Shown: piece by piece, positions 55,471 through 64,000 of the stretch
How the letters are laid out: each line of letters begins with the position of its first letter
How positions within the stretch are numbered: position 1 is the first letter of the stretch
Source of the DNA: Papio anubis
Taxonomy: Eukaryota > Chordata > Mammalia > Primates > Cercopithecidae
Reading direction: 5' to 3'
DNA: 64,000 nt
Assembly (NCBI RefSeq): GCF_008728515.1
Contig: NC_044986.1
Location: 111,774,313-111,838,312, forward strand
Program-made: the position numbers and the translations under genes
The notes under the pieces: generated by a model
Database searches by the model: none
Told to the model about the DNA's origin: nothing
What the model saw: only the letters and a program-made list of their open reading frames with translations

Positions 55471-56827
55471 TTCCTTCTGTCAGAAATGTGCAAACAAAAG
55501 GGAAAGTTTAACAAAGAGTCCACCAACGAGACAAAGCGACCCATTCAGTTTCTCCTGAAAACAAATCGGAACACAGCTCTTCGCAAGCTCGAGGCAGGTG
55601 ATTTTTTTCGAAGCCGCGTTACTTTTCAGAGTGTGATGCTTTTAATACAAGTGGATGATAGCAATTGGATAATTTCCACATTGATATTCAAAGGGGATTG
55701 CGTTAATGATAATAACTTAGTATCTTCAAAGGGATAAAAATGCCTTCAGGGGGATCCTATTAAGTCTCAGAAGGTCTCCTTTATCTTACACAAACAACAT
55801 GAACCTGAACATATTTTATAAACGAGGAAACTGAAATTTAGACATTTCTCCTAAAATTTCCAGGTAAAACAATGTCTTTCACACTAGAGAAACCAGTTTT
55901 AAAAATACAATGTAGGATACCATGAAACTCAACAAAGATTAAAGTCTTACTTCATCAGGGTTTTTTTGTTTTGTTTTGTTTAAATTAGCGTTGAGAACTC
56001 AAATAACCCCCAATTATATCCACAAACTTTCTATTATTCTTTGGTCTCTGTAGATTTTTCGCTGGAGATTCCTAGTTAGCCTGTGTGCACAGCTGTCATT
56101 CACTTTCATACTTAATGTAAAAGAGATTCTAATGGACATGCTGGTGTGTGTGGAAGCAATGGAGCAGGATTTACATATTACTATACAGGCTTTAAAGCAA
56201 CTTTTAAATTATTTTACAGGTTGAGTAAATCATGCATAGCTCTTGGGTAAGGCTCTTGGGCATGTCATGCTGGGTAGATTTGAAAGATATTAACATTTAC
56301 TCTATGCTGAGCATAGTTCAACCTAGTGTCCTGGTACCTGCAGCAACCAGCTAACGAAAATCCCAATAGGAATCCAGTTAAATATAAAGAGAAGATCTGA
56401 TGCAATATCTCAAAAGGCAAAAAAAAAAAAAAGCCCAGAGAACCTCAGGACTCATGTTCAGTTGGCTGGGAGGAGAGTGGGGTATAGGACCAGTTAACCG
56501 GTTAGTTCAGCTTGGTTTTTCTGTGCCTCACACATCCCCTTCAACCAGACCCCATGTTCCTCCTGTACAATAAGAGTGCTGAACTCGTTCCTTCCTTGTG
56601 CATGACCATCAGCTTTCACTGCAGAGGTCAAAGCACTTCAGGCATTCATGCCATCAAATACACTTGTACCATAGGTCCTAGGATATGCCAAAATCCCAAT
56701 GACAACATAGCACTGGGAGCAACTACCTTGTCAAAATAAGCTGTTAAAGCAGCAATCACAGTTTACCAGTAGTAGACACATCCCAGCCTTATGGCTTCTA
56801 GGGTGGGGCCAATGAATCAGAGATGCT
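55471..56827. other. unique sequence
   Basis: About 1.4 kb; only an A14-like run near 56420 and a ttttg array near 55967 stand out. Confidence 0.4.
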
Positions 56828-57120
56828 TTGTCTAGTGTGGTGGTCAGTAACCACATGTGACTGTTGAGCCCTTGAAATGTGACCAGTCTGCCTTGAGATA
56901 TGCAATAAGCATAAAATGCACACTAGGTTTTGGAGGCCTCATGCAAAAAATATGTATATATAAAAAATACCTTAATTTTTATATTTATTACATGGTGACA
57001 TGAAAATATATTAGATATATTTGTCTAAATAAATTACATAAAATATCTAATATATATAACTTAAATATAATTTAATATAAATATATTATTAGAATCACTT
57101 TTAACTATTTCTTTTTTTGC
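56828..57120 (+). mobile_element. hAT-Charlie-like element, left part (split by L1)
   Basis: taaccacatgtgactgttga, cccttgaaatgtgaccagtc and an AT-rich interior match the same family as 14115-14240. Its right end reappears at 59705. Confidence 0.78.
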
Positions 57121-57816
57121 CTTTTCACAGTGACACATAATATTTGTACATATTCATGGTATACATGTGATATTTTGATACATACATACGATGTGTAATG
57201 ATCATATCAGGACATTTAGGGGGTCCATCACCTTGAACATTTATCATTTATTTGTGTTGGGAACATTTCAAATCTAGCTGTTTTGAAAAATATAACGTTG
57301 CTGGCTATCATCACCCTACTGTGCTATCAAATACTAGAACGTATTTCTTCTATTCAGCTGTAGGTTTATACCCATTAACCAATCTCTTCTCATGTCCCCT
57401 CTCCAACATACCTCTCCAAGCTTCTGGTAACTATTATGCTACTCTCTGTCTCTACGAGATCAACTATTTTAGTTCCCACGTATGAGTGAGAACATGTGAT
57501 GTTTGTCTTTCTGTGCCTGGCTTATTTCATAATGACCTCTGTTTCCATCCATATTGCTGCAAATGGCGGGATTTCATTCTTTTTTATGGCCAAAGAGTAT
57601 TCCATTGTGTATATATGTCACGTTTTCTTTATATATTCATCCACTGATGGACACTCAGGTTGATTTCATATCGTGGCCATTGTAAATCATGCTGCAATAA
57701 ACATGGGAATGCAGGTATCTCTTTGATATACTGATTTCCTTTCCTTTGGATAAATACCCAATAGTGGAATTGTTGGATTATATGGTAGCTCTGTTTTTAG
57801 TTTAAGAAATCTTCAT
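57121..57816 (-). mobile_element. L1M-type element, 3' segment
   Basis: Reverse-complement 3' UTR (gtacatattcatggtataca, gtgtaatgatcatatcagga) and ORF2 C-terminal sequence (tgagtgagaacatgtgatgt). Continues after an Alu at 58126 and again at 59241. Total L1 is about 2 kb, 5'-truncated. Confidence 0.93.
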
Positions 57817-58115
57817 ACCAGCTGGGCATGGTGGCTCATGCCTGTAATCCCAGCACTTTGGGAGACCGAGGCAGGTGGATTACTTGAAGTCAGGAGTTCA
57901 AGACTAGCCTGGCCAACACGGGGAAACCCTGTCTCTACTAAAACTATAAAAAATTAGCCAGGCGTGGTGGCAGGTGCCTGTAATCCCAGCTACTCGGGAG
58001 ACTGAGGCAGGAGAATCACTTGAACCCGGGAGACAGAGACTACAGTGAGCCGAGGTTGTGCCACTGCATTCCAGCCTGGGCAACAAGAGCGAAACTCCTG
58101 TCTCAAAAGAAAAAA
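57817..58115 (+). mobile_element. AluS-type element inside L1
   Basis: Target duplication aaatcttcat at 57807-57816 and 58116-58125. Full-length dimer. Confidence 0.95.
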
Positions 58116-58125
58116 AAATCTTCAT

Positions 58126-58936
58126 TTTCCATAATGGCTATGCTAATCTACATTCCTCCAAACAGTGTATGAATTCCCTTTTCTCCACATCCTTGCCAGC
58201 ATTTGTTATTTTTTGTCTCTTTGATAACCACCATTCTAACTGGGGTAAAATTATTGTTTCTTGTGGTTTTGATTGCATTTCCCTGATGATTAGTGATGTT
58301 GAGCATTTTTTCATATATCTGTTGACCATTTGTATGTCTTCTTTTGATAAATAATTACTCAGATCCTTTGCCCACATTTTAATGGGATTATTATTATTGT
58401 TATTTGCTGTTGAATTGTTTGAGTTCCTTGAACATTCTGGATATTAGTTCCTTGTCAGATGAATAGTTTACAAACATTTTCTCCCATTCAACAGGCGTCT
58501 CTCCACTCTGTTGAGTGTTTCTTTTTCTGGGCAGTAGCTTTTTAGTTTAATGTAGTCCCATTTGTTTATTTTTGTGTTGTTGCCTGTACTTTTAAGGTCT
58601 GAGCCACAAAACCTTTGCTGAGACCAATGTCCTGAATTGTTTCCCCTGTTTTCTTCTAGTAATTTTATAATTTCAGGTCTTACATTTTAGCTTTTAATCC
58701 ATTTTGCGTTGATATTTTTTATATGGTGAGAGACAGGGTATCCAGTTTTCCCAGTGCCATTTATCGAAGAGGATATTCGTTCCTCAATGTATGTGCCTGG
58801 CACCTTTTCCAAAGATCAGTTCACTATAAATACATAGATTTATTTTTATCTGGGTTCTCTATTCCATTCCATTGATATATGTGTCTGTTTTTATACCAAT
58901 ATCATGATGTTTAGATCATTATAGCATTTGGTACAT
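58126..58936 (-). mobile_element. L1M-type element, middle segment
   Basis: Reverse-complement ORF2: ccttgccagcatttgttatt, tggatattagttccttgtca, ttgttgcctgtacttttaag. Follows the Alu at 57817-58115. Confidence 0.93.
58138..58377 (-). pseudogene. L1 ORF2 C-terminal fragment
   Basis: An interrupted minus-strand frame whose translation (WAKDLSNYLSKEDIQMVNRY, then CSTSLIIREMQ) is recognisable as the C-terminal region of L1 ORF2p, downstream of the reverse transcriptase. The element is 5'-truncated and split by Alus, so it is a dead fossil. Confidence 0.85.
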
Positions 58937-59240
58937 TTTTTTTTTTTTTTTTTTTTTTGGAGATAGAGTTTTGCTCTGTTGCCCAGGCTGCAGTGCAGTG
59001 GCATGATCTTGGCTCACTACAACCTCTGCCTCCCAGGTTCAAGCAATTCTCCTGCCTCAGCCTCCCGAGTAGCTGGGATTATATGCACCCACCACCATGC
59101 CTGGCTAATTTTTTATAATTTAGTAGAGACAGGGTTTCACCATATTGCCCAGGCTGGTCTCAAGCTCCTGAGTTCAGGCAATCCACCTACCTTGGCTTCC
59201 CAAAGTGATAGGATTACAGGAGGGAGCCACCACGCCCAGC
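58937..59240 (-). mobile_element. AluS-type element inside L1
   Basis: Reverse dimer with poly-T at 58937-58959. Flanks agcatttggtacat / agcatttgttatat are a decayed target duplication. Confidence 0.95.
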
Positions 59241-59704
59241 CAGCATTTGTTATATTTTGAAGTTCCATCAGATGATGCCTCTAGCTTTCTGTTGTTGTTG
59301 TTTTTGTTTTTTCTTTTTTGTTTTTTTGTCAGCATTGCTTTGGCTATTCAGGTTCTTTTGTGATTTCATATAAACTTTAGGATTTTGTTTCTGTTTTTGT
59401 AAAGAATGTCATTGGTATTTTGATAGGGATTGCATTGAATCTGTAGGTTGCTTTGGGTAATAGGATCCTGATGATTTTAATAATATTAATTCTTCTGATC
59501 CATAAGCATGGGATATCTTAATTTGTTTGTGTATCCTGTCTTCTTCAGTTTCTTTCGTCAGCATTTTATAGTTTTCTTTTAGAGGTCTTTCACCCCTTTG
59601 GTTAAATTTCTTCCTCAGTATTTTATTTTTTGGTAGCAATTGTAAATGAGATTTCTTTCTTGATTTCTTTTTCAGCTACTTCATTATCGGCATATAGAAA
59701 TGCT
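59241..59704 (-). mobile_element. L1M-type element, 5'-most remaining segment
   Basis: Reverse-complement ORF2 (ttgctttggctattcaggtt, gggattgcattgaatctgta, gcatatagaaatgct). Truncated at 59704, where hAT sequence resumes. Confidence 0.92.
59409..59639 (-). pseudogene. L1 ORF2 fragment
   Basis: A minus-strand remnant with weak similarity to the ORF2 segment between reverse transcriptase and C-terminus; it lacks start and catalytic parts. Non-functional. Confidence 0.65.
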
Positions 59705-59770
59705 GTTGAATGTAGCTATTAGAAAATCTAAAATTAGAAATGTGGCTCAAATCATAATTGTATTGCACAG
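59705..59770 (+). mobile_element. hAT-Charlie-like element, right part
   Basis: gaatgtagctattagaaaat, ctaaaattagaaatgtggct and cataattgtattgcacagcc complete the element begun at 56828. Confidence 0.78.
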
Positions 59771-60129
59771 CCTTGAGCTAGAGAACATTTATTTCCTCAA
59801 GTTTAATGGCTATATGCCCAAGTAGTTTTTTGATTTGTTTTTATATTTTCTAGCAATCCCTGATTGTTCTAGAGACATTTTTAATGTACTATAATTGGGA
59901 CCTCGTCATAATCCTCCCTGGGCTGCTCCCCTCTCTCTTTCCCTTGTCTCATTAAATGGCAGTCCATTCCATCCAGGCACCCAAGCCAACGACTTGCCTT
60001 TATATACTCTCCTTTTCTTCCTTTTCACATTCAGTCAGTTTCCATATCCTGTTACTTCCTTTCTTCAAGATATCATGTATTTGTTTCTTCCTCTTCATTC
60101 ACATGGTGGACATGCTTCTGGAATAGAAG
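59771..60129. other. unique sequence
   Basis: Mostly pyrimidine-leaning single-copy DNA before the CT tract. The plus-strand frame at 59895-60308 becomes poly-Leu from the CT tract and is not a gene. Confidence 0.4.
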
Positions 60130-60290
60130 CCTGCCTCCTCCACCTCCTCCTCTTTCTCCTCCTCCTCTTCCGCCTGCTTCTCTTCCTCTTCTCCCTCCTC
60201 CTCCTCCTCCATTTCCTCTTCCTCCTCCTCCTTGTCTTTCTCCTCCTCCTCCTTCTTGCCCCCCTCATCCTCTTCCTTCTCCACTTTATT
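60130..60290 (+). repeat. (CCT/CTT)n polypyrimidine tract
   Basis: About 160 bp of C/T-rich sequence (ctcctcctcctcttccgcct etc.) ending in the poly-T of the neighbouring reverse Alu. On the minus strand it reads as poly-Glu/Lys. Confidence 0.92.
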
Positions 60291-60596
60291 TTTTTTCTTT
60301 ATTTTTGAGATGGGGTCTCACCCTGTCTGTCATCCAGACCAGAGAGCTATGGCCTGATTATTGCTCACTGTAGCCTCTAACTCCTGGGCTCAAGCAATCC
60401 TCCTGTCTCAGCTCCCAAGTTGCTGGGGCCACAGACTCACACCACCATACTCAGCAAATGTTTAATTATTTTTTGTAGAGGTGGGGTCTTGCTGTGTTGC
60501 CCAGGCTTGTCTTGAGCTCCTGGCTTAAAGCAATCCTCCTGCCTCGGCCTCCCAAAGCACTAGGATTATAGGCATGAGCCACTACTCTTGACCACA
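60291..60596 (-). mobile_element. AluJ-type element
   Basis: Old reverse dimer, with extra bases near the start (ccctgtctgtcatcc). Confidence 0.9.
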
Positions 60597-60599
60597 GAG

Positions 60600-61150
60600 G
60601 CCATCTTCTGACAGAATTCTTGCACTAGTCTCCTAGCCAAGTTTCTCATCTCCAACACTCACTTCCTGTAGTCAGTCACTTTCTTACTGGTAGAGCTGCT
60701 ACTCTGAAACACAAATCTAATTGTGCCATTTTTCTTCTCCAAATTCTTCTCCAGCTGCTCCCATTGCCTACACAAGGAGATTTCCCCTACCCCCCACCCT
60801 TATATGATATTCAAGGCTTTTTATGATCAGGCCCCTGCAGGTCTTTTCAGTCTGAACATTTGCTCCTTCTTCAGGAAGTTTTGCTCTAGTATTGCTGATG
60901 CTTCATCAGAAGGTAATGGTTTCCCTGGCCCTTATGTCTCTGTCCATGCTGAGCTTCGTGCCTGGGTTCTGCTCTTTTCCTTGTCTGCCTGAAAATTCTA
61001 TAGTCCCCAAAAGTTAACTCAGCTTTCTCTATGAATCCTTTCTTGACTTGAAGCTCAGACTTAGGGTCTTCTCTTCCTACATCTCCACTCTCTGTATACA
61101 TATGATACCTACTATACAGATATTCAATGATACTAATACTTTTTGAAAAA
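60600..61150 (+). mobile_element. L2 fragment
   Basis: Ordered matches to the L2 3' region: cagctgctcccattgcctac, tatgatattcaaggcttttt, atgatcaggcccc, tctctatgaatcctttcttg and cctacatctccactctctgt. Confidence 0.75.
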
Positions 61151-61404
61151 AGTAAAACCATCCCTCAAGATTAAGTTCTCAGGCTTGTCCTACATTTGTA
61201 GTAAATTTGGTCAGATGCAGAGTCAAATTTTCATTTGTTAGAAATCCGTCTCGTGTGCTGTGTGTGCTATGCAAATAGAAAACTAAGATTCACCTACAGA
61301 TGTGTGGGTGCAAGATGCTAACAGCAGGTCGCCCTTACCTCAGCCAGAGCAGTGAGGCTCACCCACAGCAAGGGCTGTGTTGGCCTGGCTCCGGGGTGAT
61401 GGGG

Positions 61405-61575
61405 ACAATGATGATATTTGCCAAGTTCCAGCCACTGTGATCAGTGCATGAGTTAGATGTTACCATCTCCATTCTAAAATGAAGACTCAAAAAGTGAAAT
61501 CGCTTGCCAAGGCTCAGTAGCCACTAAGGGATATTTGGCTGCCAGTCCCACTCCACTTCCACTCTACCAAATACT
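61405..61575 (+). mobile_element. MIR fragment
   Basis: ttgccaagttccagccactg, ccatctccattctaaaatga and aagtgaaatcgcttgccaag follow the MIR order. Confidence 0.75.
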
Positions 61576-62379
61576 TCCTAAACTCGTGTTGTGGTTATTG
61601 GTATTCAGAGTATGATATAGAGGCGATGATGACCTAATTCATCAGGAAGAAAGAGCGTGGGAGGAGCCAGAGAGCTGTAGTCATGGGGTCCACTTAGGTG
61701 CAGAGATAGACAAAGAGCAGTTAGGAGCAGATATGAAGACTGTGTAAGTTCAGGTCCCACAGACTTAGGGCAAACAGCATGTGACCTCTGGTTGGTCTGA
61801 TATATGGGCTATTCCCCTAAGGAGCACAGGAAGAGTCATTTTGTAACTTAGTTTTAGATTCAGTCTAGACTTTTGCTGCAGCTTTCAGACCTGAACCCCC
61901 AAGCTCCGTGGAGTGGGGAGTTGAAAACATGTTCCTCTGCTCTGCTCCAAGGAGCTTTTCCTCTATCAAACAAATGAACCAGCACAACAATAAAAGCAAC
62001 TGCTTTAAACAATGGTATATCAGCTTAAAGAAACTATCTAGATTGCTGGCAAGTCTATTTTGCTGTACTGACTAATGTTTTCATGAAGAGTCTTGATAGA
62101 CTAACAAAAGATAAAGAAACCTCTTTGATAGAGAAACCCAATGAGGTCATTGAGCAGGACGTGTGCTCAGGTTTATAAGCTGTGTTCCAGGAAGAGCCAG
62201 GAGTCTGTGGAAGCGTCTAAGGTTCCCATTAAAGTGTTTTCCAAGTAGAATTGAGTTGTATGTAAAATGGCTGATTTGTTAAAATCATGACTTAGTCCAG
62301 GTATTCAGAAACATCCAAAGGATATAAACCCACGTAGATCTCTTTGTAGCTTAAGAACTAAAACATCACTAGTAGAGTA
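61576..62379. other. unique sequence
   Basis: About 800 bp with no recognised element or supported gene. Confidence 0.4.
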
Positions 62380-62617
62380 GAGGTCCCCATGTACCTTCCC
62401 TCATTATCTCCGTCTCTCTCTCCTCCCAGGTGTAACTGCTACCCTAAATTTGGTATTTATTATCTGATATCATTATTGATATTTATATTACAAACATGTT
62501 CGTAATAAAAATAAATAATATTGTGAGTATATTTTGGTGCTCTCAAGAGATGTTATCTAAGTGTATGAATCATCTGTGATTTATTTCACTCAACAGTTTT
62601 AGTGCAAGAGTCACCAA

Positions 62618-62763
62618 CGTGGGTGTGTACTGTTATAATTCATCATGGGTGTGTATTGTTGTAATTCATTCAACATGGAAGTGTATTGTTGTAATTCATT
62701 CATCATGGGTGTGTATTTTTGTAATTCACTCATCATGGGTGTGTATTCTTGTAGTTCATTCAG
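62618..62763 (+). repeat. 30-bp minisatellite, ~5 copies
   Basis: A 30-bp unit of the form catgggtgtgtattgttgta + attcattcat occurs at 62644, 62674, 62704 and 62734, plus a shorter first copy from 62618. Since 30 is divisible by three, one frame stays open through the array with a WVCIVVIHS-like repeat; this is not evidence of coding. Confidence 0.95.
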
Positions 62764-62780
62764 TTTCCCTACTGAATGAA
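62755..62780. repeat. perfect 10-bp inverted repeat (hairpin)
   Basis: ttcattcagt (62755-62764) and actgaatgaa (62771-62780) are reverse complements with a 6-bp loop ttccct, at the end of the minisatellite. Confidence 0.9.
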
Positions 62781-63010
62781 TTGATCAAGTACAACATTGT
62801 GTGAGTATACCACAAGTCATGTATCCGTTGTCTTGTGAGTGGACATTTCCCATTTTTTTAATCATTACAGACAATACTGCTATGACCATTTATATATACA
62901 TCTCCTTGAGCTCATGAGAAAAATTTCCTAGTGTATGCACCTGGGAGAGGAATTACTGGGCTGTGAGGTTCAGGTGTCCTAACATTTACTATATTGCTCT
63001 CCAAAGATGG

Positions 63011-63661
63011 TGACCATTAAAATGTGTTCTATTTCCCTAAATGACACCTATATCTTCACGCTGTTATGTGACATGTGCATCTATATATAATTAAGGATGA
63101 TGTCAAAAAAGAAAGAGTGTGTTTCTGTCTACATGTGGCGCACTTATTATGCTTGTTTTACTGTGTTCTGAAAATGCGAGTAAAGAGAGATTACTTGATT
63201 GCTTTCCTCCAAAATCTCCATCCACCCTCACTCTTTCCTAACATTTACTTTCATTTTTTAAATTTTCTAACTTCAATTTTATTATCCCAATATCTCAGAG
63301 CCCTCTCCGGTAGCATTGCATTGTATGTGGCATTAATCCATATAACCTGATCAGAGGTGATGTGATTTTATTTTCTGTACATAAAATTCATAACAATGTA
63401 AGGAAACCTGCTAGACTCTGTGACTGAAAACAAGCCCACATCCTTTATGGCTATTGAGGATGGAGAATCGCCATGTGGGAAGGGACAGATGCTAAGCCCT
63501 GGAGTTTTAATTCCTTTCTTTTGAGGCCTGGCTTCCCCGGGAATTACTCATTATTTATTGCCCCGAGTGCTGGGCTGGGCTCAAGGTGACTCTTATTAGT
63601 ACCATCTCGCAGAGGGCTTCCATAAGAATTTTTATTCTATATTTTCAACACAAGAATCTAT
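63011..63661. other. unique sequence
   Basis: No recognised transposon or gene; the frame at 63075-63350 has no recognised domain. Confidence 0.4.
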
Positions 63662-63961
63662 TCATTTATTTATTTAGAGATACAGTCTTGCTCTGTCTCC
63701 CAGGCTGGAGTGCAGTGGTACCATCATAGCTCACTGTAGCCTCCAACTCCTGGGCTCAAGTGATCCTCCTGCCTCAGCCTCCTGAGTAGCTGGGATGATA
63801 GACATGCGCCACCACACCTGACTACATTTTTTAAAAAATATGTTTGTAGAGATGAGATCTCACTGGGTTGCCCAGGCTGGTCTCAAATTCCTGGCTTGAG
63901 ATCCTCCTGCTTTGGCCTCCCAAAGTGCTGGCATGACAAGTGTGAGCCACCACATGCAGTC
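63662..63961 (-). mobile_element. AluJ-type element
   Basis: Old reverse dimer (catagctcactgtagcctcc) with a tttatttattta tail at the left. Confidence 0.93.
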
Positions 63962-64000
63962 CACAATAATCTTAAAGACACAAAGAGTATAAGAGGATTG

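Larger units (their letters stand above)
62380..63010 (-). mobile_element. ancient L1 fragment
   Basis: Reverse-complement old L1 signals: tgaatcatctgtgatttatt, gaggaattactgggctgtga, tactatattgctctccaaag. It is interrupted by the minisatellite at 62618-62763. Confidence 0.65.

Noticed and set aside
59895..60308. poly-Leu frame (+) and poly-Glu/Lys frame (-) in the CT tract
   Set aside because: Low-complexity translation of a (CCT/CTT)n tract at an Alu tail.
62618..62763. CRISPR-like array
   Set aside because: Units are contiguous without spacers, in a primate genome; it is a minisatellite.
62619..62804. Repetitive WVCIVVIHS protein
   Set aside because: Follows only from the 30-bp repeat period being divisible by three; lies in an old L1 fragment.

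Overview
The window is primate nuclear DNA, most likely human or another great ape. It carries more than 30 Alu elements, including young AluY-like copies, together with MaLR LTRs, L1, L2, MIR and hAT fossils. There is no bacterial gene organisation, CRISPR array or operon. Almost everything readable is transposon-derived or unique noncoding sequence. Most longer open frames are Alu, L1 or low-complexity translations.

Layout. 0-10 kb: MaLR LTRs (one apparently chimeric, two with intact 5-bp target duplications), an ancient direct duplication split by an Alu, and nested Alus inside an MLT1-type LTR with an inverted partner. 10-22 kb: dense Alus, an L1/MIR/hAT nest, a perfect 31-bp tandem duplication and a tail-to-tail Alu pair. 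22-28 kb: an Alu-free stretch with a near-consensus CTCF motif; a weaker CTCF-like match lies at 18.6 kb. 27.8-28.3 kb: an ERV LTR-like segment. 28-43 kb: Alus, MIRs, L2s and unique AT-rich blocks. 43.5-51.4 kb: about 8 kb without Alus, centred on a CpG-rich, GA-rich segment with features of a promoter and first coding exon on the + strand. 51.4-60 kb: three L1 pieces nested in MIR and hAT fossils. 60-64 kb: L2, MIR, old L1, a 30-bp minisatellite and a final Alu.

The one credible protein-coding signal is at 44,888-44,920. A perfect Kozak start opens an 11-codon frame (MEGLLSPMRTK) that runs into a near-consensus splice donor, 90 bp downstream of a 154-bp stretch with 14 CpGs. If real, the window from 44.9 kb rightward is intron 1 of a gene transcribed to the right, and everything left of about 44.5 kb is upstream. 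I do not recognise the gene. The surrounding repeat-poor unique DNA, with octamer motifs and a polypurine tract, would then be candidate regulatory sequence.

I found no convincing novel multi-gene system. The better leads are the putative promoter/exon, the CTCF motifs, the chimeric LTR and the local duplications. All alignments and identities were done by eye; repeat subfamily names are from remembered consensus features and are approximate.
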